From Erythrobacter sp. (GTDB lineage Bacteria > Pseudomonadota > Alphaproteobacteria > Sphingomonadales > Sphingomonadaceae), in assembly GCA_009993605.1 (NCBI GenBank), contig JAACTB010000009.1:1-64000 (forward strand): a stretch of DNA of 64,000 nt. The letters are read 5' to 3'. The notes below the pieces were generated by a model that saw only the letters and a program-made list of their open reading frames with translations, searched no databases and was not told where the DNA came from. A program made the translations under genes and the position numbers. This document shows, piece by piece, positions 39,643-48,801 of this stretch (the first letter of the stretch is position 1; each line of letters opens with the position of its first letter).

Positions 39643-40259
39643 CAGGTGAACACCGTAACCGGTTGTTGCGCAGCCCCGAACAAGCGCGCAATCGGCAGGT
39701 CGCTTTCCCCTGCAAGCGCGGCATCGAGCACCGCCCGCTTGTCGTCCCCCCGCGCGACGACGACGATCTCCTCGCTGGCGAGAAGCGCGGGCAAGGTCAG
39801 GCTGATGCGGTCGAACGGCGCTTCGGGTGGGAGCGGATCGGGCGTTAGCCGCGAGATGGAGCGCTGCTCGTCGATCCGGGGATCGGTATTGGGAAACAGC
39901 GAAGCGGTGTGCCCGTCCGCGCCCATCCCGATCCAGGCCAAGGCGAAACGCGGTACCTGCTCCATGATGGTGAGCGTGGCGACTTCGGCCCCGACCCGCT
40001 CGAACTGATGGCGCAATTTGCCGGTATTGCTGGCCGGATGATCCTCCGGCACGATCCGGTCGTCGTTCGGCCAGACGACCAGCCGGTCCCACGGGAGATC
40101 GCGGTCGATCAAATGCGCGATTATAGGAAAGGGCGTCGATCCGCCCGGAACGGTGATCGCCACCGGCCCTTCGTTCTCGAACGCCCTTTCCAATCTTTCG
40201 GCCAGCCACTCGGCGATGGCCTCGTCGGTTTTTCCGTTACGGATTCGGCGCTCGATCAT
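39642..40259 (-). CDS. pgl: 6-phosphogluconolactonase
   Basis: AITVPGGSTPFPI, WPNDDRIVPEDHPASN, GMGADGHTASLFPNT. Confidence 0.9.
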   Translation of the reverse strand: MIERRIRNGKTDEAIAEWLAERLERAFENEGPVAITVPGGSTPFPIIAHLIDRDLPWDRLVVWPNDDRIVPEDHPASNTGKLRHQFERVGAEVATLTIMEQVPRFALAWIGMGADGHTASLFPNTDPRIDEQRSISRLTPDPLPPEAPFDRISLTLPALLASEEIVVVARGDDKRAVLDAALAGESDLPIARLFGAAQQPVTVFT

Positions 40260-40307
40260 CGCCAAGCGGTAGGCTTGTTCCGATGCCGCGCCAACCCGTC
40301 TCGACAC

Positions 40308-40769
40308 TTATTTCGATGTTTGGTTGAGAAACCAGATGCGTTCTTCGCACTGGTCGGCCCAATCGTCGACGATCCCGCTGGTGGCGTTGTCGCCCGCTTC
40401 CTCGGCCGCTTCCTTCACCTCTTTCAGGCGCTTGTGCAGCAGCTTGTTGCCATCGCGCAGCTCGATGACCATCGCATCGGGCGTGATCGTCACATCGTCC
40501 TGATCTTCGATCCGCGTATGCTTGGCGACCGAGCCGATCGAGGTCAGGGTGTATTCGTCGTTCTTGCGCACGCGCTCCCCGATATCGTCCACCGTGCCGA
40601 GCAATTGCGCGGCCTGTTCGTCGAACAGAAGGTGCAGGTCGCGGAAGCGCGGACCAGCGATATGCCAGTGGAAGTTCTTGGTCTTGAGATAGAGCGCCAG
40701 CGTGTCGGCAAGAGCGCCATTGAGAGCGGTGACGAGAGCGGTTTTCGAATTGCTGCCCAGTTCGGCCAT
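40308..40769 (-). CDS. dps: Dps-family DNA-binding ferritin-like protein
   Basis: LKTKNFHWHIAGPRFRDLHLLFDEQ ferroxidase motif. Confidence 0.94.
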   Translation of the reverse strand: MAELGSNSKTALVTALNGALADTLALYLKTKNFHWHIAGPRFRDLHLLFDEQAAQLLGTVDDIGERVRKNDEYTLTSIGSVAKHTRIEDQDDVTITPDAMVIELRDGNKLLHKRLKEVKEAAEEAGDNATSGIVDDWADQCEERIWFLNQTSK

Positions 40770-40872
40770 AGATTCCTCGGTTCGTTTTCGTGTTTCGATG
40801 TTCAACCGGATAACGAGCGATCGGACGGCTTGTTTCAGCCGCTTTGCACATCGTGGTGATCGATCGGGTCGA

Positions 40873-41442
40873 TCACGCGAGGATGCCCCTGGCGGTCAGG
40901 CCGATCACCACTCCACCGATCAGCACGACGATCCCCAGTCCGAGCCGCACGGCTCTCAACGGCAGGCGTTCAAGACCGTTGGCGAGCGACCATCCCATGA
41001 CGATCGCGATGGCGCCGCCCAACGCTCCCCCCAACCCGGTCAGCAGCACCGCTCCGCTATTCGCCGCCAGAGCGAAGATCACGAAGCGCGGGCCGTCCGA
41101 CACCTGACGCGCCAGCAAAACCAGCGCGATCGCGCCGAGCGAGCGGGTCGGCTCCAGCAGGCGCTTCTCGCGATTGGGCCACAGCAATTCGACGCCGGCC
41201 AGGCCAAGCGCGAAGGCGACCAGCATGGTCTCTGCCGCGTCCGATATCATCGCATCGACGACGCCGCCCGCCCACGCGGCCAAGGCTCCTGTTGCCAGAG
41301 CGCAGGCGATGCCGGTCACTAACAGCGGCAGACCACCGCGCGAGCCATTCGCAGCGCGCAAACGGGCGATCAAGAGCTGGTCCCTCCCCCCGATCGCGGT
41401 GAGAAAGGCCAGCACCAGGGCGATGAAGAAACTTCCGCTCAT
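40873..41442 (-). CDS. Divergent TMEM165/GDT1 (UPF0016)-like membrane protein
   Basis: Six hydrophobic segments; AIGGRDQLLIARL at the position of the ExGDKTQLA motif. Confidence 0.55.
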   Translation of the reverse strand: MSGSFFIALVLAFLTAIGGRDQLLIARLRAANGSRGGLPLLVTGIACALATGALAAWAGGVVDAMISDAAETMLVAFALGLAGVELLWPNREKRLLEPTRSLGAIALVLLARQVSDGPRFVIFALAANSGAVLLTGLGGALGGAIAIVMGWSLANGLERLPLRAVRLGLGIVVLIGGVVIGLTARGILA

Positions 41443-41497
41443 GCCCAGGCCTATGGCGCACAAGGCAGGGTAATGCGAGACAGCGATGATGTCGAAG

Positions 41498-41571
41498 TGG
41501 AGCGGGTAGCGAGAATCGAACTCGCGCGTCCAGCATGGGAAGCTGGCAGGCTACCATTACATCATACCCGC
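41498..41571 (-). tRNA. tRNA-Gly(CCC), CCA encoded
   Basis: Cloverleaf: GCGGGTA...TACCCGC-T-CCA; anticodon arm CCAGC-TTCCCAT-GCTGG; T-arm GTTCGATTC. Confidence 0.96.
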
Positions 41572-41741
41572 GTACCGCCGCCCTTTGCCGTGCGGGATTG
41601 GTCGCGTCAATCGGCATCGAGAGGTCGAGCGCATCGATGATGGCCCGAATGACGGAACGGGCGCGCCCGGCAGGCTTTGACAGGGGGAGAGCTTGATTTC
41701 GCGCCGCCGTCCGGCAAGAGCGCGACCCAGAGGAGAATATA

Positions 41742-43253
41742 ATGCGTCATATCGATCACGTCATTTCCGGCCACAGCGGTGGCCCAGACGGCAGTGGCGG
41801 CGGCGGCCGCACTCACAAGGTCTGGAACCCGTCCACGGGCGAAGTCCAGGCCGAGGTGCCGCTTGGCGATGCCGCTCTGCTCGCCAAGGCTGTCGAGACG
41901 GCGAAGAAAGTCCAGCCCGAATGGGCCGCGACCAATCCCCAACGCCGCGCGCGTGTGATGTTCGAATTCAAACGGTTGGTCGAAGAGAACAAGCAGGCGC
42001 TCGCCGAACTGCTGTCGAGCGAACACGGCAAGGTAGTCGACGACGCGCATGGCGACGTGCAGCGCGGGCTCGAAGTGATCGAATACGCGTGCGGCATCCC
42101 GCAGGCGCTGAAGGGCGAATACACACAAGGCGCGGGGCCCGGGATCGACGTCTATTCGATGCGCCAGCCGCTCGGCATCGGGGCGGGCATCACGCCGTTC
42201 AACTTCCCGGCCATGATCCCGATGTGGATGTTCGGCATGGCGATCGCGGCGGGCAACGCCTTCATCCTGAAGCCCAGCGAGCGCGATCCGAGCGTGCCCG
42301 TTCGCCTCGCCGAACTGTTCGTGGAAGCGGGCGCGCCGGAAGGCCTCTTACAGGTCGTGCATGGCGACAAGGAAATGGTCGACGCCATCATCGACCATCA
42401 GGATATCGCCGCGATCAGCTTCGTCGGATCGAGCGACATCGCGCAATATATCTACTCGCGCGGTACGGCGAACGGCAAGCGCGTCCAGGCTTTCGGCGGC
42501 GCCAAGAACCACGGCATCGTCATGCCCGACGCCGATCTCGATCAGGTGGTGAACGATCTGGCCGGTGCAGCCTTCGGCTCGGCTGGCGAACGCTGCATGG
42601 CGCTGCCGGTCGTGGTTCCGGTGGGCGAGGATACCGCCGATCGCCTGCGCGAAAAGCTCATCCCCGCGATCAACGCCCTGCGTGTCGGCGTCTCGACCGA
42701 CACGGACGCGCATTACGGCCCCGTCGTCACGCCCGAACACAAGCAACGCATCGAACAATGGATCGACACCGCCGAGAAGGAAGGCGCCGAGGTCGTGATC
42801 GATGGGCGCGGCTTCTCTTTGCAGGGGCATGAGGACGGCTTCTTCGTCGGCCCGACCCTGCTCGACCGAGTGACGACCAAGATGGAAAGCTACAAGGAAG
42901 AGATTTTCGGTCCCGTGCTCCAGATCGTGCGCGCCAAGGATTTCGAGGAAGCGGTCAAGCTGCCCAGTGAACACCAATACGGCAACGGTGTAGCCATCTT
43001 CACGCGCAACGGCCACGCCGCGCGCGAATTCGCGCACCGGGTCAATGTCGGCATGGTCGGCATCAACGTGCCGATCCCCGTGCCCGTCAGCTATCACAGC
43101 TTCGGCGGCTGGAAGCGTTCCGGCTTCGGCGATATCGACCAATACGGGCAGGAAGGCCTGCGGTTCTGGACCAAGACCAAGAAGGTGACTCAGCGCTGGC
43201 CGGATGGCGGCGGTGACGGGTCGAACGCCTTCGTCATCCCGACGATGGGATGA
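41742..43253 (+). CDS. mmsA: CoA-acylating methylmalonate-semialdehyde dehydrogenase
   Basis: ALDH fold; ITPFNFPAMIPMWMFGMAI; FGSAGERCMALPVVVPVG; KSFGGWKRSGFGD-type C-terminus. Confidence 0.95.
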   Translation: MRHIDHVISGHSGGPDGSGGGGRTHKVWNPSTGEVQAEVPLGDAALLAKAVETAKKVQPEWAATNPQRRARVMFEFKRLVEENKQALAELLSSEHGKVVDDAHGDVQRGLEVIEYACGIPQALKGEYTQGAGPGIDVYSMRQPLGIGAGITPFNFPAMIPMWMFGMAIAAGNAFILKPSERDPSVPVRLAELFVEAGAPEGLLQVVHGDKEMVDAIIDHQDIAAISFVGSSDIAQYIYSRGTANGKRVQAFGGAKNHGIVMPDADLDQVVNDLAGAAFGSAGERCMALPVVVPVGEDTADRLREKLIPAINALRVGVSTDTDAHYGPVVTPEHKQRIEQWIDTAEKEGAEVVIDGRGFSLQGHEDGFFVGPTLLDRVTTKMESYKEEIFGPVLQIVRAKDFEEAVKLPSEHQYGNGVAIFTRNGHAAREFAHRVNVGMVGINVPIPVPVSYHSFGGWKRSGFGDIDQYGQEGLRFWTKTKKVTQRWPDGGGDGSNAFVIPTMG

Positions 43254-43579
43254 TGGCGATGCGCAATCCTTCTCTTCTCGGCGCCGCTGCGCCCCTCGCT
43301 TTGGCTCTGGCGGGATGCGCAGCGACGCAGTCGGGCGGTCCGATCGAGGACCGCGAGGCGGGCGTCGCCAATGGCGGCGAATGCACCACCGAAAGCACTC
43401 AGCGTTTCATCGGTCAGACCGCGTCGTCCGAAACCGGCGCGGCCATTCTCACGGCGACGAAATCGCGCACGCTGCGCTGGGGCCCGCCGGACAGCATGTT
43501 CACCATGGATTACCGCCCGGACCGGGTCACCGTGATGTACGACGCCCAATTGCGGATCACGGAAATCCGCTGCGGCTGA
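43250..43579 (+). CDS. I78-type peptidase inhibitor-like lipoprotein
   Basis: Lipobox LALAGC; FIGQTASSETGAAIL...TMDYRPDRVTVMYDAQLRITEIRCG matches I78 pattern. Confidence 0.82.
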   Translation: MMAMRNPSLLGAAAPLALALAGCAATQSGGPIEDREAGVANGGECTTESTQRFIGQTASSETGAAILTATKSRTLRWGPPDSMFTMDYRPDRVTVMYDAQLRITEIRCG

Positions 43580-43630
43580 GCACGGCTCCGCCCCTTCCCA
43601 CCGACAATCTCCCCCGCTAGAGCCCCGCCC

Positions 43631-44776
43631 ATGACAGGACAATTCCAGCTTACTTCCGACCAGCTCGCGATCCAGGAAATGGCGCAGCGCTTCACCGCCG
43701 ACAACATCACGCCCCATGCCGGGGAGTGGGACCAGACCAGCCATTTCCCCATCGACGTGATCAAGCAGACCGCCGAACTCGGCTTCGGCGCGATTTATGT
43801 CAGCGAGGAATCGGGCGGGATCGGCCTCGGCCGCCTCGAAGCCGCGCTGATCATGGAGGCGATGGCCTATGGATGCCCCACGACCAGCGCCTTCATCTCG
43901 ATCCACAACATGGCTAGCTGGATGATCGACCAGTTCGGCGGCCAGCACGTGAAGGACAAGTATCTTCCCGACCTCGTCACGATGGACAAGGTCGCAAGCT
44001 ATGCCCTGACCGAACCGGGCAGCGGATCGGATGCGGCAGGCCTCAAGACCAGCGCGGTGCGGGATGGCGACCATTACATCCTCAACGGCACCAAGCAGTT
44101 CATCTCCGGCGCAGGCTATAACGACGTCTATGTCGCCATGGTCCGCACTGGCGAGCACAAGACGAAGGGCATCACCTGCCTGGTCATCGACAAGGACACG
44201 CCCGGCGTCAGCTTCGGCAAGCCGGAAAAGAAACTCGGCTGGAACGCCTCGCCCACTGCGCAGGTCATTTTCGAAGATGCGCGCGTCCCGGTCGAAAACC
44301 GTGTCGGCGACGAGGGCGAAGGCTTCCGCTTCGCGATGATGGGCCTCGATGGCGGTCGCCTCAACATCGGCGCCTGCTCGCTGGGCGGGGCGCAACGCTG
44401 TCTCGACGAAGCGGTCAAATACACCAGGGAACGCCAGCAATTCGGCCAGCAGATCGCCGAATTCCAGAACACCCAGTTCATGCTCGCCGACATGGCGACC
44501 GAATTGGAGGCCTCGCGCGCCCTCCTCTACCTCGCCGCCGCCAAGGTGACCGACAACGCGCCCGACAAGTCGCGCTTTTCCGCCATGGCCAAGCGCCTCG
44601 CCACCGACAATGGCAGCAAGATCGTCAACGATGCGCTGCAATTGTTCGGCGGCTACGGCTATCTCAAGGAATACCCGATCGAACGCTTCTGGCGCGACCT
44701 GCGCGTGCATTCGATCCTGGAAGGCACCAATCAGGTCATGCGCATGATCGTGGGCCGGGACCTGCTACGGCAGTGA
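43631..44776 (+). CDS. Acyl-CoA dehydrogenase (isobutyryl-CoA dehydrogenase-like)
   Basis: YALTEPGSGSDAAGLKTSA; FGGYGYLKEYPIERFWRDLRVHSILEGTNQVMRMIVGRDLL; cluster context. Confidence 0.93.
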   Translation: MTGQFQLTSDQLAIQEMAQRFTADNITPHAGEWDQTSHFPIDVIKQTAELGFGAIYVSEESGGIGLGRLEAALIMEAMAYGCPTTSAFISIHNMASWMIDQFGGQHVKDKYLPDLVTMDKVASYALTEPGSGSDAAGLKTSAVRDGDHYILNGTKQFISGAGYNDVYVAMVRTGEHKTKGITCLVIDKDTPGVSFGKPEKKLGWNASPTAQVIFEDARVPVENRVGDEGEGFRFAMMGLDGGRLNIGACSLGGAQRCLDEAVKYTRERQQFGQQIAEFQNTQFMLADMATELEASRALLYLAAAKVTDNAPDKSRFSAMAKRLATDNGSKIVNDALQLFGGYGYLKEYPIERFWRDLRVHSILEGTNQVMRMIVGRDLLRQ

Positions 44777-45162
44777 TGGGTCTTAGGATGACCGCGCTGG
44801 TCGTGCCTGACTACGACGAGGCGATCGCGTTCTTCCGGGACGCGCTCGGCTTTCGTCTCCATCAGGATACCGATCTTGGTTCGGGCAAACGATGGGTAGT
44901 CATGTCGGGCCTGACGGGCGCCAAGCTGTTGCTCGCGCGCGCTGCGAATGACGAGCAAAGCAAAGCAATCGGCAATCAGACGGGCGGGCGCGTAGGCTGG
45001 TTTCTGGAAACCGACGATTTTGCCGCCGATCACGGGCGCATGGCCGCATACGGCGTAGACTTCACCGATGGACCGCGCGAGGAGGCCTATGGCACGGTCG
45101 CGGTCTTTACCGATCCCTGGGGCAACCGCTGGGACCTGATCGAACACAGGAAAGCAGCATGA
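44773..45162 (+). CDS. VOC/glyoxalase family protein
   Basis: MTALVVPDYDEAIAFFRDALGFRLHQDTDLGSGKRWVVM...DPWGNRWDLIEH. Confidence 0.88.
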   Translation: MMGLRMTALVVPDYDEAIAFFRDALGFRLHQDTDLGSGKRWVVMSGLTGAKLLLARAANDEQSKAIGNQTGGRVGWFLETDDFAADHGRMAAYGVDFTDGPREEAYGTVAVFTDPWGNRWDLIEHRKAA

Positions 45163-46211
45163 CCGACGAGGTCCTCATCCACACCCATGGCCGGGTCGGC
45201 CATATCTCCCTGAACCGTCCCAAGGCGCTCCACGCGCTGACGCTCGACATGTGCCACGCGATGAGCGCGGCTTTGTTCACATGGGCGGATGACGACCAGA
45301 TCGAGGCCGTGATCCTCGACCATGCCGAAGGGCGCGGGTTCTGTGCGGGCGGAGACATCAATCTCCTGCGGGAAAGCGCGCTGAACGATGGCGGCGAGAG
45401 TGGGCGTAAGTTCTTCCACGACGAATACCAGCTCAACCACCAGATGATGACCTATGACAAGCCGATCGTGGCTTTCATGGATGGCGTCACCATGGGCGGC
45501 GGGGTCGGCATTGCGCTGCCCTGCAAATACCGGGTTGCGACCGAGAACACGCGCTTCGCCATGCCGGAAACGGGCATTGGCCTGTTCCCCGATGTCGGCG
45601 GCGGCTGGCATCTCTCGCGGCTCGGCGGGCGGCTCGGCCAGTTTCTGGCGCTGACCGGCGCGCGGCTGGATGGGGCGGAGTGCTTGTGGGCGGGTCTCGC
45701 CACGCATTACCTGCCCAGCGAGATGATCGCGGAAGCCAAGGCGCGCATTGTCGACAAGCCGGGGCGGATTGCGGGCGTGCTCAGCGAGATGGTCGGCAGC
45801 CCGCCCAAGGCGCGGATCGAGGACAATGCCGACAAGATCGCGCGCCATTTCGCTTCCGACGAGTACGAAGACATCCTCGCCAGCCTTGAGGCGGCTGACA
45901 CCGACTGGGCGCAGAAGGAGCGCGACACGCTCGGCACCAAGAGTCCGCAGACCTGCAAGGTGGCGCTGCGCCAGTTGAAGGAAAGCGCCGCTCTCACCGA
46001 TTTCGCCGACAATCTGCGGATGGAATACCGCATCGCCAGCCGCGTTCTGGTTCGCCCCGATTTTGCCGAGGGCGTGCGCGCGGTCATCGTCGACAAGACC
46101 AACGATCCGAAATGGAACCCGCCCACGCCCGAGGAGGTGAGCGAGGAGCTGATCGACAGCATCTTCGCCCCGCTTCCCGAAGGCGAGGAGTGGACGCCGC
46201 TGAACCCCTAG
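45159..46211 (+). CDS. 3-hydroxyisobutyryl-CoA hydrolase/enoyl-CoA hydratase-like
   Basis: HISLNRPKALHALTLDM, GFCAGGDI, MPETGIGLFPDVGGGWHLSRLGG. Confidence 0.92.
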   Translation: MTDEVLIHTHGRVGHISLNRPKALHALTLDMCHAMSAALFTWADDDQIEAVILDHAEGRGFCAGGDINLLRESALNDGGESGRKFFHDEYQLNHQMMTYDKPIVAFMDGVTMGGGVGIALPCKYRVATENTRFAMPETGIGLFPDVGGGWHLSRLGGRLGQFLALTGARLDGAECLWAGLATHYLPSEMIAEAKARIVDKPGRIAGVLSEMVGSPPKARIEDNADKIARHFASDEYEDILASLEAADTDWAQKERDTLGTKSPQTCKVALRQLKESAALTDFADNLRMEYRIASRVLVRPDFAEGVRAVIVDKTNDPKWNPPTPEEVSEELIDSIFAPLPEGEEWTPLNP

Positions 46212-46214
46212 CTC

Positions 46215-46292
46215 CGTCATCCCCGCGCAGGCGGGGATCCAGCGCGACGGAGCGCCGACCTACCCTAGATTTCCGCCTGCGCGGGAATGACG
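46215..46292. repeat. REP/BIME-like composite palindromic element
   Basis: CGTCATCCCCGCGCAGGCGG ... CCGCCTGCGCGGGAATGACG inverted arms across the intergenic region. Confidence 0.85.
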
Positions 46293-46304
46293 AGAGGCAG
46301 AAAA

Positions 46305-47102
46305 ATGGCCGATTACGAAACCATCACCGTCGAAACCGATGCGCAGGGGAATAATGGCGTCACGCTGATAACGCTGAATCGCCCCAAGGCGCTGAATGCG
46401 CTGAACTCGCAGGTTCTCAGCGATCTGATCGAGGCCTTCGCCGCCTATCAGGCCGACGAGACGCAGCTGTGCGCCGTCCTGACCGGATCGGGCGAAAAGG
46501 CGTTCGCGGCGGGCGCGGACATCAAGGAGATGAGCGAGAAGGAAGCGGCCGACTTCTACCTCCAGGATTTCTTCGCACCCTGGACCAGCGAGATCGTGAA
46601 GAAGACCCGCAAGCCCTGGATCGCGGCGGTGAACGGCTTCGCCTTGGGCGGCGGATGTGAGCTCGCCATGATGGCCGATTTCATCATCGCCAGCGAAAAT
46701 GCGAAGTTCGGCCAGCCCGAGATCAATCTCGGCGTCGCACCGGGCATGGGCGGATCGCAGCGCCTGACCAAGGCGATCGGCAAGTCCAAGGCGATGGAAA
46801 TGTGCCTGACCGGCCGGATGATGGGCGCCGAGGAGGCCGAGCGCAGCAATCTGGTGGTGCGCGTTGTGCCGCATGATGAATTGCTGGCCGACGCGCTCAA
46901 AACCGCCGCCACCATCGCCAGCAAGCCGCCCATGGCCGCGATCGCCAACAAGGAAATGGTCAACGCCGCCTTCGAGACCTCGCTCGACCAGGGCCTGATC
47001 GTCGAACGCCGCATCTTCCAGATTCTCGCCGCAAGCGAAGACAAGAAGGAAGGCATGGCGGCCTTCGTCGAAAAGCGTGAGGGTGAGTGGAAGGGACGTT
47101 AA
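46305..47102 (+). CDS. Enoyl-CoA hydratase
   Basis: [45 protein letters not shown]. Confidence 0.94.
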   Translation: MADYETITVETDAQGNNGVTLITLNRPKALNALNSQVLSDLIEAFAAYQADETQLCAVLTGSGEKAFAAGADIKEMSEKEAADFYLQDFFAPWTSEIVKKTRKPWIAAVNGFALGGGCELAMMADFIIASENAKFGQPEINLGVAPGMGGSQRLTKAIGKSKAMEMCLTGRMMGAEEAERSNLVVRVVPHDELLADALKTAATIASKPPMAAIANKEMVNAAFETSLDQGLIVERRIFQILAASEDKKEGMAAFVEKREGEWKGR

Positions 47103-47106
47103 CGTG

Positions 47107-47187
47107 CGTCATCCCAGCGGCAGCTGGAATGTGGTCCGGCGGCGTCCAAAATGAATGAGAGAGATCCCAGCTTTCGCTGGGACGACG
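47107..47187. repeat. REP/BIME-like composite palindromic element, second variant
   Basis: CGTCATCCCAGCGGCAGCTGG ... CCCAGCTTTCGCTGGGACGACG inverted arms. Confidence 0.82.
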
Positions 47188-47197
47188 GAGAGAAAAC

Positions 47198-48070
47198 ATG
47201 AAAATCGCCTTCATCGGCCTCGGCAATATGGGCGGCGGGATGGCTGCGAACCTCGTGAAGGCGGGGCATTCGGTGAACGCCTTCGACCTGAGCGCAGACG
47301 CGCTCGACGCTGCGAAGGCGAATGGCTGTACGCCCTTCACCGATGCGGGCGAGGCCTGTGCGGATGTCGATGCGGTCGTCACCATGCTGCCCAACGGCGA
47401 AATCGTGAAGTCGGTCTATGAGGGCAGCGTGATCGGCAACGCACCGGCAGGTGCGGTGCTGCTCGACTGTTCGACCATCGATGTCGCCACCGCGAAGGAG
47501 ACAATTGCTGCTGCCGAAAGCGCTGGCTACGCAATGGTCGATGCGCCCGTTTCCGGCGGCATCGCGGCGGCGAATGGCGGCACGCTCACCTTCATGGTCG
47601 GTGGCACCGAAGAAGCGTTTGAGCGGGCGAAACCGGTGCTCGAAGCCATGGGCAAGGCCGTGATCCACGCAGGCGATGCGGGCGCAGGGCAGACGGCGAA
47701 GATCTGCAACAACATGCTGCTCGCCATCACCATGATCGGAACGTCCGAAGCGATGAAGATGGCCGAGAAGCTGGGCCTCGATCCGCAGAAATTCTACGAG
47801 ATCTCGTCGCAGTCCTCGGGCTATAACTGGTCGCTCAACGCCTATACCCCGCTTCCCGGCGTGGGCGTCGAAAGCCCGGCGGACAAGGACTATCAGGGCG
47901 GCTTCGCGACCGCGCTGATGCTGAAGGATCTGCGCCTCGCGATGGAAGCCGCCGAAAATTCCGATGCCCCCGTGCCGCTGGGCGCGCGTGCCGCCTCGCT
48001 CTACGAGGATTTCGCAGGCGCGGGAAATGGCGGGCTCGATTTCTCGGCGATTATCAAGACCTATCGATAG
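47198..48070 (+). CDS. mmsB: 3-hydroxyisobutyrate dehydrogenase
   Basis: KIAFIGLGNMGGGMAANLVKAGH; MVDAPVSGGIAAANGGTLTFMVGG; GAGQTAKICNNMLL. Confidence 0.95.
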   Translation: MKIAFIGLGNMGGGMAANLVKAGHSVNAFDLSADALDAAKANGCTPFTDAGEACADVDAVVTMLPNGEIVKSVYEGSVIGNAPAGAVLLDCSTIDVATAKETIAAAESAGYAMVDAPVSGGIAAANGGTLTFMVGGTEEAFERAKPVLEAMGKAVIHAGDAGAGQTAKICNNMLLAITMIGTSEAMKMAEKLGLDPQKFYEISSQSSGYNWSLNAYTPLPGVGVESPADKDYQGGFATALMLKDLRLAMEAAENSDAPVPLGARAASLYEDFAGAGNGGLDFSAIIKTYR

Positions 48071-48788
48071 TCTCGACGATCCGGGCGAGCCAATCGCGCG
48101 GGGCGCGACGTCTGCCGATATCGGCGACGAATTCCTGCCCGCGCGCGACGCTTCTGAGCCGCTTGCCGGGCAGCCAGCGGTCCGCGCGATCGTGATAGCT
48201 CAATCCGCCCGGCTTGAGCCAGCCGGGCCGGTCCCATAGCGTCAGCGGACCTTCGGGGACCGTCAGGCGCAGCACATCGCAAGCGGTCCGCGCCACGCGC
48301 CCCGGCCCGCGATAGATCGTGTCGTTCTTCCCATGCATGGCGAGCGCGTGCGGATGGCCGAGCGCAATGAGATCGTCAGGTACGCCATCCGCCAGCGATA
48401 CGATTTCTTCGACCTTCAGATATCCGAAGATGCGATGATGCGATGCTTCGCCGTCCTTGCGGAACAGGCCGAAGAACACGAAGACGTCACCCAGCCCCAC
48501 CCCCTGATTGGCAAGATGGGTCTGCGCCGCGCCGACTTGGCCGAACAGGCAGGTGCCGTCGTCGAGAAACATCGGATCGTGATGGCACAAATCGTCCGGC
48601 CCGACCCTGCCCCGGCTCGCGCGCGAGGCATGGTCGCCCAATCCGAGATCGCGATAGCTGGTGCGCGAGGCTGCGCCCGCCGGGATCGGCAGGCTGAGCG
48701 GAATACCGCCGTTCGGGCCATCCACGATCGGCGAAGGCCCGCCGCCCGATCCGCTGTCGAACCCCTTGCGGCTGAAGACGATCCTCAT
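48054..48788 (-). CDS. Nmad3-like putative nucleotide-modification-associated protein
   Basis: MRIVFSRKGFDSGSGGGPSPIVDG...ISLSLPIPxx; YRDLGLGDH; HHDPMF; FGQVGAAQTHLANQGVGLGDVFVFFGLF; HRIFGYLKVEEI. Confidence 0.72.
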   Translation of the reverse strand: MRIVFSRKGFDSGSGGGPSPIVDGPNGGIPLSLPIPAGAASRTSYRDLGLGDHASRASRGRVGPDDLCHHDPMFLDDGTCLFGQVGAAQTHLANQGVGLGDVFVFFGLFRKDGEASHHRIFGYLKVEEIVSLADGVPDDLIALGHPHALAMHGKNDTIYRGPGRVARTACDVLRLTVPEGPLTLWDRPGWLKPGGLSYHDRADRWLPGKRLRSVARGQEFVADIGRRRAPRDWLARIVETIDRS

Positions 48789-48801
48789 GCCGCGCGGGAC
48801 G

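Noticed and set aside
41498-41571. tRNA-Gly as an integration site of a genomic island
   Set aside because: No integrase, no direct repeat of the tRNA 3' end and only housekeeping genes on both sides.
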